Assembly: GCF_963855985.1 (NCBI RefSeq)
Contig: NC_087104.1
Location: 6,696,001 to 6,760,000 of the forward strand
Length of the DNA: 64,000 nt
From: Ostrinia nubilalis
Taxonomy: Eukaryota > Arthropoda > Insecta > Lepidoptera > Crambidae
Direction of reading: 5' to 3'
Position 1 is the first letter of the stretch. Each line of letters starts with the position of its first letter. The translations under genes were made by a program, and so were the position numbers. Of the stretch, positions 22,500 through 33,505 are shown in pieces. Under the pieces are notes generated by a model. That model had not been told where the DNA came from. It did not search any database and saw nothing but the letters and a program-made list of their open reading frames with translations.

Positions 22500-23365
22500 A
22501 GACGCTTGAAATTTGGCAAGCAGGTACCTTAGTAAACTTAAAGCTTAGTTATAACAGGATATTGCAAAATTCCTACGGGAACGGGAATTAGCGAGAAAAA
22601 ATCTAAGCCACGTAAGATAGACGCTTGAAATTTGGCATGCAGTGTGCTTACCATGAGTTTACGTTAGGTGTGCTCGCTAGCGACTGCGTAAAAAAATGAC
22701 ATTTAAATGTATGACATATTGTGCAGCGCCCCTAGCGGCTACTTTCAAGAAATAAAATCTTCATAGAATTTTTTGACGTATTCGCTAGCGAGCTCACCTA
22801 ATGTAAACTCATGGTAAGCACACAGGTACCTTAGTAAATTTAAAGCTTAGTTACAACAGGATATTGCAAAATTCTCACGGGAACTGGAGTTAGCGGGAAA
22901 AAACATTTGTATGAAAAAATCTAAACCGCGTAAGTTAGACGCTTAAAATTTGGCATGCAGGTACCTTAGTAAACTTAAAGCTTAGTTACAACAGGATATT
23001 GCAAAATTCCCACGGGAACTGGAATTAGCGGGAAATTCCTTTTGTATGACTGACTCACTGACATACCCACGCACAGCCTAAACGGCTAAACGTAGGCACT
23101 TGAAATTTATAAGGGACGTAGCTTAGGTACCGTAGAGGTGCACTAAGAAAGGAATTCCCGAAATTCCCACAGGAACAGGAATTACCGGGAAAATCCTTTT
23201 GTATGAAAAATCTAAACCGCTTAAGTTAGACGCTTGAAATTTGGCATGCAGGTCCCTTAGTAAACTTAAAGCTTAGTTACAACAGGATATTGCTAAATTC
23301 CAACGGGAACGGGAGTTAGCGGGAAAAAACATTTGTATGAAAAAATCTAAACCGCGTAAGATAGA
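22500..23365 (+). repeat. Tandem units of 120-160 bp inside the Helitron
   Basis: Each unit contains GACGCTTGAAATTTGGCATG, AGGTACCTTAGTAAACTTAA, AGCTTAGTTACAACAGGATA, and CCCACGGGAACGGGAATTAG with CGGG. Unit starts lie at about 22501, 22620, 22939, 23098 (variant) and 23229. The 320-bp gap between the second and third is explained by the inserted MITE. Confidence 0.8.
22642..22823. mobile_element. 182-bp MITE with 42-bp inverted ends, nested in Helitron
   Basis: The outer arms match at about 40 of 42 positions: GTGTGCTTACCATGAGTTTA onward at the left, ending with TAAACTCATGGTAAGCACAC at the right; the inner arm contains CTCGCTAGCGA. The centre holds GCAGCGCCCCTAGCGGC. It interrupts the unit sequence GGCATGCA/GGTACC, with at most a 1-2-bp target duplication. 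A decayed inverted relative lies at 50328-50450. Confidence 0.8.
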
Positions 23366-23416
23366 TGAAGGGGGTAAAACGGGATCCACGCGTACGAAGT
23401 CGCGGGCGGCCGCTAG

Positions 23417-25110
23417 TCAATAATAAATACGTAAATTCTTTATCAAATAGTAAATTATCAAAGGTTTTTTACTATTTTGAGATATTTTATACAGCCTATG
23501 TTCAGCAGAAAAAAATTTGAATTTTAATGGTGAGAGATTTTTTCAAATCGGTTCTATTCAAAACAAACTTTTCCTGTTTACTATTCTTTTTTTATCCGGA
23601 AAATGCATAACATTTCATACCCACCAGCTGCGGGGGCAGCTAGTGGGTTATGTGGGGTTCTTCCTACCAGAAGGTGGGTAGCCCCTACACCCACTAAAAA
23701 CCTGACTGTTTCTGCCATGATCCATATGAGTGATATGAGGGAACGCGGGACATCGCCATTGGCTGTTGCCTGTAGCATTCGTCCTTAGCCGCCACCAGAC
23801 ACCTCCATGTCTAGCGACCGAGGCCTGTTAGGAAGGGACAGTTGGAGACCATAAGCTGTCCTCTTACGCCCAGGATGTCGGCGGCGGATAACTGAAGTGT
23901 CGGCTGAGGCCTCTCGCTCCCCCTTTCCACTGCTTCTTTCTGTGAAAGAACACTTTCACAGAAAGTAAGCACACTATACCATAAGATTATTTGTCTCATC
24001 ATATATTTTATACTAATGTAGATATTGTTTCCGAAAGCGAGCGGGTTCATTCCGTACCTGTACGCTTCATGCGTTCTCTAGCAAAAGCTGAAAATCAGTG
24101 TTCTGCCCTTTTGAGGGTAGTGTTTATACTGAGCTCTTTGCTTTTTGCATCGCTGCGGCACACATCACTCTGACGCAGGGAACTATTTGAAACGCTAGTC
24201 ATCTTTATCTTATGTTGTTTTGTCACTTTTGTTATGTTGCAACTGCTGAAATTATTACTAACCTGTGTAACAAAATACCAGTGGTGTCACCTAGTGTGTT
24301 TCTTGACTAACTAACTTTATTTCGATATTGAATTGAATTTCAATAGCAACTATACATAATGTGTGTGTTAAAAGCATTAAAAAAAAGTGTGTTACAACAA
24401 ATAAACAATTTATCTATCTATCTCACGCCTCTTCCTGATTGGTAGGGAGAGGTAATTTCCAACCGCCGCTCGTTCGCTTAGGCTGGGCACTGTTGGAGCG
24501 TGTCAGTCTGCTGCGGTGACTCACGTGCCAAGACTGCAGTGTTAACTGACAACCATCTACAGGCTCTCGGCCTATACGGTGGAGGAATGGCCCGAAGCAC
24601 CCAAGGCCCGGTAGAACCTGGGTCGCCCTTTGTGTGAGGCGATCATGCCGTCGCACCCACTCCTCTAATACAGGCAGAACTGCCTCTATGGTGCGACGTA
24701 AAATTTGGCTGACGGCCAGGTGTACCCTTCAGCACTCTAGGGCCTAGATCCTCTAGATCAAGCCTCTACCTTTTGGTTTCCACCTCTCGTGGTGCACGTA
24801 CACGTACATTTCCCCTTGGGACCTATGGTCACCTCGCAACAGACTGGCGTCTATTCTCGTTTGTCGACACTAGCTTTGTCGCCACTGAGGATAAATGGCA
24901 TAAATAATATCGATTGTCACCAGTGGTGACACATACTTTCCCAGTTGTAGCTACAGGCTTTCTCACAACATATGACAAATTAGAAAAATACATCCCAATT
25001 ATGCCTAGTGGGGACGCACGTACACAAATATTGACACAAATGTCATCGTGCATGACACACGTAAAGTAAAAGTCAAGTAAGACCAGATGAATACAAATAT
25101 TATTAATTTT
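23417..25110. other. GC-rich island of unknown repeat origin
   Basis: About 23590-25050 is much richer in GC than its surroundings, with frames on both strands but no recognised domain. It ends part-way with AATAAACAATTTATCTATCT at about 24400-24422, as a retroposon or transcript 3' end might. I cannot identify it. The block at 24868-24935 (CTGAGGATAAATGG...GTCACCAGTGG) reappears inverted at 25692-25765. Confidence 0.4.
23936..23965. repeat. Perfect 13-bp hairpin
   Basis: CTTTCTGTGAAAG and CTTTCACAGAAAG are separated by AACA, giving a perfect 13-bp stem with a 4-base loop. It could act as a transcription or replication structure, but no function can be assigned. Confidence 0.85.
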
Positions 25111-25317
25111 ATTAATAATTCGTACGCGTGGACCTCGTTTTACTCCTTAGTTCGTAAAATCTGTTGTTTGATATCATGTTGATAGATGGCGTTTCACGGC
25201 TTCCCCCGCATGAATATTTACGAAAGTCAAAAACAGTAGTTTGTCCAGCGCTGTAGATTTTAACCAATGACGATAGATTGCGCTTTTTAGACACGTCTTA
25301 TTTTTTTATTGAAATTT

Positions 25318-25688
25318 ATTTGTCACATATCGTCATAAATTATAGCCTATAATTATGTTAATCTGGTTTATAAACAATAATACTGTAAAGTTTCAACAAA
25401 ATCCGTTCAGTAGTTTTTGAGTGAAAGAGTAACAAACATCCAGACATCCAAACTTTCGCATCTAAATATATAAAAGGAGAAACTGACTGACTGACTGACA
25501 GATCAACGCACAGCCTAAACGGCTAAACGTAGGCACTTGAAATTTGGAAGGGACGTAGCTTAGGTACCGTAGAGGTGCACTAAGAAAGGAATTCCCGAAA
25601 TTCCCACGGGAACGGGAATTAGCGGGAAAAACAGGATTCACGCGTACGAAGTCGCGGGCGGCCGCTAGTTTATAATATTAGTAGGATT
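25318..25688 (+). mobile_element. SINE-like element interrupted by a mini-Helitron
   Basis: The body has CTGTAAAGTTTCAACAAAAT, CCGTTCAGTAGTTTTTGAGT, AAAGAGTAACAAACATCC and ACTTTCGCA. The 3' end TTTATAATATTAGTAGGATT resumes only after the 208-bp Helitron. Uninterrupted siblings at 8268 and 56148 have ACTTTCGCATTTATAATATT, showing what the empty site looked like. Confidence 0.75.
25461..25668 (+). mobile_element. 208-bp mini-Helitron
   Basis: It begins TCTAAATATATAAAAGGAGA, has GACTGACTGACTGACAGATC, and ends GTCGCGGGCGGCCGCTAG. It sits exactly between an A and a T in the SINE 3' end. Its body equals the segment at about 23050-23180 of the larger Helitron, and its 3' terminus equals that at 23416, so it is a deletion derivative of the same family. 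Confidence 0.85.
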
Positions 25689-26165
25689 GTTATACGTCGC
25701 CACTAATGACAATATTTTTTTCCCATTTATCCTCAGTAGGGACATAGTCAGTGTCCACAACCGGGAATAGACGGACTGCGGATACTATGCGGTATCCACG
25801 AATTACCTCAGCCTGTGCCTCAGTGATATCATGCGTTGCGCTTTTTTGAACAGTAGGATGCTCCACGACTACACAGCACTGTGCCATACTCGAGCCCCAT
25901 ATAGGACCATATAACGCGTGACGCAAAAGTATAGTCAGCGACTCAGTGCAGCCGGGCCTCCGAGATTAGGCATCAACCGGCTTAGTGCGCCGGCGGTAGC
26001 CAAAAGCTTAGGGGTGAGACGATTCAAGTGGCCGTCAAATGACCACTGTCCAACTAACTACAATCCGAGGTACCTACCGCAAAGATTTTCCGACTGTAAT
26101 ATGTTGTGTATGTTCCCCCTACAACTAGGTGGGACCCTGCTGGCAGAGCATTCCTTTTAACTATT
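25689..26165. other. GC-balanced patch, open on the minus strand
   Basis: Minus-strand codons 25926 to 25690 are open for 78 residues, including VIRGYRIVSAVRLFPVVDTD, but no family is recognised. Part of it repeats, inverted, at 24868-24935, so repeat origin is more likely than a host exon. Confidence 0.3.
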
Positions 26166-29100
26166 CTGTAACCACCTATTTATGGCAAATAAATTATTAG
26201 TATTATTCCTCTTTATAATATTAGTAGGTATACATACATAACTTGCTGTTCCAAATTTTCGTCATTCGTTTTCGTTTCATCGCTAAAAATAACTTAATGT
26301 TATTTTTCATTACGTCTGAAATAGAATTTGTAGTAAAAATAGACTGTAATGAAAAATAACAATAAAATATTTTAATTACCACGTGATCGCAAAATCTACC
26401 ACCAAGATTTTGCGGATACACTATAAAAGTCCAGCTACCTGTCAAAGATCAACGTACGCGTGACACATGTCAGCAGAGCACCGAGCGACGTGACCTCACT
26501 CTGGAACGCCTCGAGGCGGACTGAATTTGAACGATTCGTGCGCGGCGATTTATAGTAGTTTTCAAATACTCATAGAAAAAAAATTACAATGAATTATTTT
26601 AAATTTCAAAGTAAATATTTTAGATAAGATACTCTTCTATTATATTAAGCTATTTTTGTGTTGAATAAAGGAAGAATATTGGTGAAAAAATCACTTTGAT
26701 TTTTGGGTATTTCACGTTCTTTTAATTTGTGATTTCTTATTGTAAAATGCTTAAATCTAAAAATTTTCTCAGATAACTATTTGCCCAAGGATCTATGCTA
26801 TAGGATATAAATGTTTGTTAAATCGTTTTCACAGTATTTTTATAAAAAATTCAGCTTGTAAACTGACGCTAAAGTGGAAATTTACAAAACCTGTGTGGAC
26901 TTATCTTGATAGAATTCTTAAATGCTAAACTAATCGCAATATTTTCTCAATTAACTATTTAGACGACGAAATTGCCTAACTATTTATGCCTATAACATAT
27001 TTGTAGTATTACTGGTTAATGATTGTAACGAGTTGAAAAAGTACTGTTTTTGCGCCAAACGGCGTAAACGCTCTTAAGTACTGTGGTTTTCATATACATA
27101 CGCAGTTTTAGGTGAAAACGTAAATTTATAGATCTCGTTCAACCCCGTTATCACTCCAAAACCACTGACTGTAGATTATCCTCACCCAACTGGCCTTTGT
27201 TAACACGCGAGCTTAGCGAGCAAGAAACTAAGATAGCCTTTAGTAATATGGAATATAGCATCTTTGTACGGTGACAAGCTGTAGCATCATTATAAAGCTG
27301 TATGAAGTTCTATTTCGTATCTGATGTACTTACCTAAGTACAGATGATATACCGATTAAGCTAATGACTGTGGCTTTTTACTTACTTGTGATACGTGCTA
27401 CTTTGTAAATAAAAATTCATAAATAGTCTGTTATCCTGTCTGTACACAGCGGATCAATCTCAAAAATCAATCAAAAATCTAAGTTTTTTCATAACTTTGT
27501 GAATTCTAACTCAGATACAATCATCCACTTTGCGAATAAAACTAATCGATTTGTTTGTCATGATTCCAAAATATCTATTTACATCAGTTTTTTCCAATGA
27601 GATATCAAAAATAGTCATGTTACGCTACGCTACTGTGAATGAAAATTAACTTATGAAGACTAAATATTCTTCTACAAAAACCCTTTTACTGTACATAGTA
27701 CTCTCATAACCTATTTTGTGGAGAGGCTGAGCTTTGCTGGGACCTATGAGTTGTTAATGCCAAACATTTGCTGTTGGATTAGCTCATTGAGTTATTGACG
27801 GCTTAACAATATTTGGATATTGCGAGAATCATTAGTATAGTTATTTGGGTTGCTTGTTCAATCTATTTTATAGATTGGGTCTTACCCAATAGCTACATAC
27901 TTATGTAGCTGGTATTACAAACAGTAAAATGTAATCAAATGTCAGATTTTCAGTATCAATTTTTGTAGCCAATAAAACTTTCATTTATCTTTTCCCCCTA
28001 CATGCATCCACCTAAACTGCTGCTCTTTTATTGTTTAAGTTACTATTATACGGCATTCTTTGCAAACGTGTTGTTTCACTTCAGACATCTAATTAAATAG
28101 CACTATCAAGTCCCCAAAAAAAAAGTGTTTTACACTCAAAAATCCAAGCAAGGGAATAAATACAATGACTTATATGTGCTTACGGGAGGATTCACAAGAG
28201 TCCTCGGAAGATTCCCGTCGCGATAATTGGGAGGGCCTTCCTGCCAGTAGATCGAGTAAGATACGGCACGGTGCTCCTTACGGCCTCATAAAAACGCAAA
28301 TGTAGCCTTATTTGAACTGCTAATAATGTCTAAAATTGTATCAACAAGTCCACAGATACACTGAAATCGTTCCCCTCTTTTTGCATCCTCGAGGAAACCA
28401 CCAATACTCAAGCTCGGAATAATTTCGCTGAGAAATTTCGAGAACGTTTAAGTTGAGACCAGTACAAAGGGCCTGTAGTTGTGCATTCGCTTCGTATGCG
28501 GTAGCATAAATGGTTTCCCTGGTAAACTTTAGTGGATTTCAATAAACTCACTTTATTTTAGTGTTCAATATGAATTACAATGCATCAAATAAATGTGGGC
28601 CGTTATTGTATTTGAGTTCGTTTTAAGAATTACTTTTCAGAAATATTTTCCAGTAAACTTTATTTGCCTTTGAGAGATGTGACTTCAAATATCGGTAAAA
28701 ATGTTCGTATTCTAAAGCAAAGTTCATGTATACCCTTTTTATTCCTATTTTTTTCTTTCAATATTAAGAATCCAATCAAGGGCAGAAATCTACTACTTGA
28801 GAATATTGAGCTTCAGAATTAACTACTTTAAAATAGTGTTAATAAAGACGTGGCCATTGCATTGTGGTGAAGAAGAAATTTCTTTAAATCTCACGTTGGC
28901 AAGAGGATAGTCTGCCCGATGGATGGATGACACCAAGAAACGTGGCACGACGCCATTTCTGTCATTGGACGCAGCTGTAAATCTTTTTCGCTCTTCTAGC
29001 AAATCAATAGGGAAATCCTAGGTCATCAGGATAAATACATGACGTTAAAATTCCAATATTATAAAGATCACGGTCATTAAAGAGGTATTCTGGAGGTAAT

Positions 29101-29687
29101 ACAGGCTAAACAGTGACAGTATACATACTCTAGTATAAAACGCTCGTTATAACGCTCTTATTTTGTTTATTTATTATTTGAAAATGGAACAAAATCCGCA
29201 GAATTTTAAGCACAAGTTCAGTTTTTCAAACAATGTACCTTGGTACCGTGCCTCCATTGTGCCCACAGCTTTATTAAAGTCAAAAGTACCACTAGCCACA
29301 GACCTCAGGTGGGGTGGTCAGACAGACTCGAGTACGTACTCAGCCAGTCCTGAGGGAAAGTGCGTAAGTCACCGTTTTAAAATGGAGGAGAAATTTTAAG
29401 GCAGGACTTTTATGTCCTTCAGCAAAGGATTATGGTAATTTGAAAGAGTTAGCAGTAATAAGAATGGTGGATGGTATTGGTAAAGATTTTTTTTTTCAAG
29501 AGTTTTGTAATGAATTAATTTTATAAAGGAAATTCTTTCAATGTTGTTCTTTTATTCTAGTCTTGAAAGACGGTTCTTGAGCCAGCCTAAACGTAGCTTA
29601 GCTAGGCATAGAATAATATTCTTTGGTACACAGCACACAAAACTGATACATAAAAATTAAATTAAATTCTAAAGATGCTGTTAAGGT
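26166..29687. other. About 3.5 kb with almost no recognisable content
   Basis: A SINE 3'-end remnant (TTTATAATATTAGTAGGTA) lies at 26210-26229. Otherwise I see AT-rich DNA without paired ends, RNA genes or exons. The 78-codon + frame at 29163-29399 resembles no family. Confidence 0.4.
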
Positions 29688-29870
29688 GGCCTTAGGAGAT
29701 TCTCTAGGAAGAGTCTCTAACGGACCACTCTTTAGGAGGTTCGAACCCGGCTGACGGCTCAACTATTGTGGTGAGTCCAATCGTGATACAATCCTACCAC
29801 GAGGGGTTAGCGGGATTATTAGTAATTTGTGCAAATTAATAATAATCTTTATAATAATAAATAATACAAA
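29688..29870 (+). mobile_element. tRNA-derived SINE copy
   Basis: GGAGGTTCGAACCCGGCTGA contains a near-consensus Pol III B box (GGTTCGAACC). It is followed by ATTGTGGTGAGTCCAATCGT, then CACGAGGGGTTAGCGGG and AATTTGTGCAAATTA. The same order occurs at 34290-34440 and 36905-37070. The A box region is decayed. Confidence 0.6.
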
Positions 29871-30403
29871 AAAGCGCAACTCCAACAACTGCAAGTGTGT
29901 AACCAGCCTTAAATAGTCCCAAGGCGTGTCAGACTAGTCCGTTCCAGGACACGTCGCGTAACAATGGCGGATCGTAATTAAAGATGGCCGCCGTTTTTAT
30001 CGGAACCTCCACTCGATGGATCGTTAAAACTTCCCGGCGGATTGTATTAACCCTTAAATGGTTTCTGTCCGTTATAAAGGACATGTCAAACAATTGCCTA
30101 CAGAATCTAAATTAAAGCAATTTATCGACTTTCAAGGGATATTTTATAAAAAGCATGATATTTTATGTGAAACACGGGGCAGTAGTTCCATAAAAAACCG
30201 CGAATTTTAAAAATTAAGACAGTTGAATAACTGCTACAGCAAGGTCAAGTTTTCGCTGTTGATAAATATGGCAACACTGTGGGTATTACACTTGTTCTTG
30301 TGCTTTATTGACTGATTTTAGAATATTAACGAATAAAACTGACGATTACTGCCAAAACCGTAAAAAAATATCGTTTTTTTTTCATTCATTTCAAGGTTAC
30401 AAA

Positions 30404-31055
30404 TGTTATGTCACTTAAAACGGACAATGCCATGTATCAGTAATAAATACTCATGTTGAGTTTTAGACATTTTTACCCCATTTCCCCCTTTTAGGGGTTG
30501 AATTCTGAAATAACCTGAAACACGTGTTTATTAATTTATCCATAGGAGTACTCCTGTGAAGTTTCGAATTAAATAGTGCAACTAATTTTGTTTCGCCCTA
30601 CAAACTTTGGACCCCCATTTCACCCCCTTAGGGGGTAATTTTGGAAAAATCCTTTCTGATAACACCCTTAGACCCTAATAAGGAACCTACATGCCAAAAT
30701 TTGTGTCTTTATACCCACCGGTTTGGGATTTATGTTGATATATCAGGCAGTCAGTTTCTCTTTTTATATGTCTGGATATTTTTCGATAAATTTATGTAAA
30801 ATCAACAGTAAATAGTCTGGATGGATTGCAAAAGGCGCTGGATTAGCCAAAGGCTGATTATCAGGGATTCCTGTATTGTTATTAATAAAAGTTGTTTTAC
30901 GTTTGTTTTCCTAAACTGGCAATGTCCGCCCTAAGTGACATGGATGTAATGCTAAATAATTGGCAATGTCCGTTTTGAGTGACATGTCATAACTTCTATA
31001 CTAATTGAATTTTTTTCAAAAAGAAAATATTTTTTTCTTAATCTATCAAAACAAT
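30404..31055. mobile_element. Palindromic element carrying GGCAATGTCCG arms
   Basis: GTTATGTCACTTAAAACGGA followed by CAATGCCA (30404-30431) is complementary to TGGCAATGTCCGTTTTGAGT followed by GACATGTCATAAC (30960-30993). A third plus-oriented copy, TGGCAATGTCCGCCCTAAGT, lies at 30918. A Helitron fragment at about 30470-30770 lies between the arms. Confidence 0.5.
30470..30770 (-). mobile_element. Truncated Helitron (5' end only)
   Basis: On the minus strand it begins TCCAGACATATAAAAAGAGA then AACTGACTGCCTGATATATC, the same 5' start as the mini-Helitrons at 8465 and 25461. The plus strand carries CCCCCTTAGGGGG-type blocks seen in these elements. No CTAG end is found on the other side. Confidence 0.5.
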
Positions 31056-31680
31056 ACCTAAATCCCAAATTTGACCATTTTTGAAGCAAGGGTTCAATGA
31101 GTGCCAATTTAAGGGTTAAAAATGCCGTTTAATTACCAGGGTATTAGCGATAAATTACTTGGAGTAATGGTTCGCCCAGGTTCGGTTCGGGACTTTTATT
31201 GGTGGTGGAAATTTAGAGATATTAATTTTGTTATTAGTATAGGCCCGTTTTCATAACGTGAAAAGTCGTAAAATGCCGCATGAAAGGGGTCAAAAAAATG
31301 CTTTCAATTTCGCGAATTCGATTCGAACTATTTTATTTATGTGATAAATTGTAACCTAAACCAATACAACATAGGTATACAGAACACTTACTTATCTTTA
31401 TATTTGTTTTGTTTCAGGTAAGTGCTTGCTGAAAAAAGACCTCTACCAACTAGGATCATAAGTTAAGTAGAATAACTTTTTATTTCAGCCCTTCGAACAT
31501 TGACTCCATCCTCAGACGACTGTCTCCTGAAACAATACTTACTCGAATCTCGATTCAACCATAGATTCTGGCTTACTAATACTCCTACTTACAAAACCTA
31601 TAGACTTCGGTCATATTATATTTACCTACTGTAAACTTATGGCTGATTTACACGTATTAAGTAGATAAGTTACACGGTTC
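31056..31680. other. No supported feature
   Basis: AT-rich spacer between the palindromic element and the shuffled LINE. Confidence 0.4.
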
Positions 31681-31681
31681 G

Positions 31682-31962
31682 GAGAAAGCTTTCGATTCGG
31701 TCGAGACCTGGGCAGTGCTACAGTCTCTCCAAAGGTGCCAAATTGACTATCGATAAATCGAAGTGTTGAAGGGTTTGTACAAAAACGCCACAATGTCGGT
31801 CCGCCTCCAGGATCGGGACTCGAAACCTATCCAGTTGCAGCGAGGGGTAAGACAGGGAGACGTCATATCTCCAAAACTGTTTACCACCGCCCTGGAAGAT
31901 GTCTTCAAGCTTCTGGACTGGAACGGATTTGGCATAAATATCAACGGCGAGTACATCTCCAT
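31682..31962 (+). pseudogene. RTE LINE block 1: reverse transcriptase palm
   Basis: Plus-strand translation begins EKAFDSVETWAVLQSLQRCQ (the motif-A aspartate region), has one in-frame stop after IDYR, then IEVLKGLYKNATMSVRLQDR and LQRGVRQGDVISPKLF (RT motif B), ending GININGEYIS. The FADD catalytic box that should follow is replaced by inverted sequence. This belongs to the same RTE family as 16073-16912. Confidence 0.85.
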
Positions 31963-32190
31963 GTTCTTCAGCTGTTTGAGAGCCATTCTAATCTCGTACA
32001 GACTGACGGCCGGGATATCTTCGGCATAGTGTCGGGTCAGTCTAGCTCTTGGGTCTTCGGCTAGATTTGTGACAGGTGCGCGTACACTCGTGTATAATTG
32101 TCCGTAGAACTTCTCGACCTCTTCCAATATCTCCGGCCCCGACGAAATGGCTCTGCCATCCTCCGTCTTCAGCTTGGTCAGTTGACTTTG
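31963..32190 (-). pseudogene. RTE LINE block 2: region before the palm, inverted
   Basis: Minus-strand translation gives LTKLKTEDGRAISSGPEILE, then EVEKFYGQLYTSV and LTRHYAEDIPAVSLYEIRMA with LKQLKN. This is the segment preceding block 1 in an intact RTE protein, here in opposite orientation and directly abutting it. Confidence 0.8.
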
Positions 32191-32192
32191 GC

Positions 32193-32697
32193 CAACAGAC
32201 CAGATCGTCGGTCCACCTAGTAGGAGGCCTACCCACGCTACGTCTTCCAGCCCGTGGTCGCCACTCGAGAACTTTCCTGCCCCAACGGCCATCGTCTCTA
32301 CGAGCTATGTGCCCCGCCCACTGCCACTTGATTTTAGCAATTCTGCGAGCTATGTCGGTTACTTTGGTTCTCGTGCGGATCTCCTCATTTCTGATTCGAT
32401 CACGAAACTCCGAGCATAGCCCGCTCCATCGCCCTTTGGGTGACCTTGAGCCTTCTTATGAGGCCCATAGTAAGCGACCACGTCTCAGATCCGTATACCA
32501 TCACTGGCAACACACATTGGTCGAATACTTTCGACTTGAGACACTGCGGTATTTCGGACGTGAGTATATGGCGAAGCTTCCCGAACGCTGCCCATCCGAG
32601 TTGGATTCGACGATTGACCTCTTTCTCAAAGTTGGATCTACCTAACTGGACTGTTTGTCCCAGGTATACATAATTGTCAACAACTTCGAGTGTATCC
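32193..32697 (-). pseudogene. RTE LINE block 3: C-terminal region, inverted
   Basis: Minus-strand frames give VDNYVYLGQTVQLGRSNFEK, RRIQLGWAAFGKLRHILTSE, VFDQCVLPVMVYGSETWSLT, AKIKWQWAGHIARRDDGRWG and VGRPPTRWTDDL, the thumb and C-terminal region of RTE LINEs. One frameshift falls near 32400 (after MLGVS). A 27-bp inverted repeat (AGATCGTCGGTCCACCTAGT side and its complement) bounds the block at 32194-32222 and 32695-32722. Confidence 0.85.
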
Positions 32698-32698
32698 T

Positions 32699-32830
32699 CC
32701 TACTAGGTGGACCGACGATCTGGTAAAGGTCGCAGGAAGAGCCTGGATGCGGGCAGCGCAGGACCGTTCATTGTGGAAAACCTTGGGGGAGGCCTTTGTC
32801 CAGCAGTGGACGTCATTTGGCTGAAACGAG
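32699..32830 (+). pseudogene. RTE LINE block 4: protein C-terminus, direct orientation
   Basis: Plus-strand translation reads TRWTDDLVKVAGRAWMRAAQ, then DRSLWKTLGEAFVQQWTSFG and a stop, followed by GCTGAAACGAG. It is the natural end of the RTE protein and continues block 3, but in the opposite orientation. Confidence 0.85.
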
Positions 32831-33434
32831 AAGTAGATAAGTAGGTAACTAAATTTTAACTTGATTTTTCTTTCAAGTTGGTGGGCGGGGCTTATCTCTT
32901 GACACGTTTTGATGGGCAGTTTCATAGTAAAAAAAAGCTTGACGTTTCGAATCAAGTAATTTAGTTACGATGCAATTTGATCACTTAAAATTTGGTTAAA
33001 ATTTTGTTAAATACTTAACTACTTAATACGTGTAAATCAGCCTTTAGTAGCGAAACGATAATATTGAATTTTAATTTGAAACCTAATTATGCTTGTACTA
33101 TTTCTAATGTCATCAATATCATCATTGCTTTACAAAATATCTAATCAAACCAGCTGCCTAATTAAACAAACGCTTATTTACAAACATCAATAAATCAATC
33201 GGGTATTACAAAATAAACACTGACACTGTGTTTGTTTCAATGCTAACAATACGGATTAATCAAGACAGACCTAGAGGAGGATGGAGTTATATTGAAAAGT
33301 ATAGAACTAGCACCTAATACATACACCAAGGTAATAACACACAAGCCGTTCTGAAAAAATACGCATTTCATTTACAATTGCATACATCATACACGTAGGT
33401 ACTTACTACAATTTAAAATGTTTTTAAACTTTAA
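32831..33434. other. No supported feature
   Basis: AT-rich sequence with no paired ends recognised. Confidence 0.4.
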
Positions 33435-33505
33435 GGCTGAGTTGCATCACCTAACCAAATACCTGCCTTGTCTAGCATAAAAAAGTAAGATGGTGCAACC
33501 CAGCT
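33435..33505. mobile_element. GGCTGGGTTGCACC palindromic MITE, internally deleted copy
   Basis: GGCTGAGTTGCATCACCTAA at the left and AAGTAAGATGGTGCAACCCAGCT (in overlapping parts) at the right bracket only about 30 bp of interior, so most of the element has been lost. A TAGTG triplication follows at 33507-33524. Confidence 0.7.

Larger units (their letters stand above)
22212..23416 (+). mobile_element. Helitron with internal tandem repeats
   Basis: It starts TCTGTAGAGAGGTCAATTCT after an A and ends GGGCGGCCGCTAG before a T, fitting the Helitron TC...CTRR rule and A/T target. The 5' part carries a GTCT run (22317-22337) and CAAAAACTACTC-type sequence common in moth repeats. The interior has about five copies of a 120-160-bp unit (next entry). 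No RepHel is encoded, so it is non-autonomous. A MITE sits inside at 22642-22823. Confidence 0.7.

Noticed and set aside
22500..23365. CRISPR array
   Set aside because: Repeats are 120-160 bp and adjoining, without unique spacers, and the DNA is clearly animal.
31747..32645. Several long open frames (up to 189 codons) on both strands
   Set aside because: These are mixtures of real and antisense frames of the shuffled RTE LINE; only the parts matching RTE protein sequence were kept.
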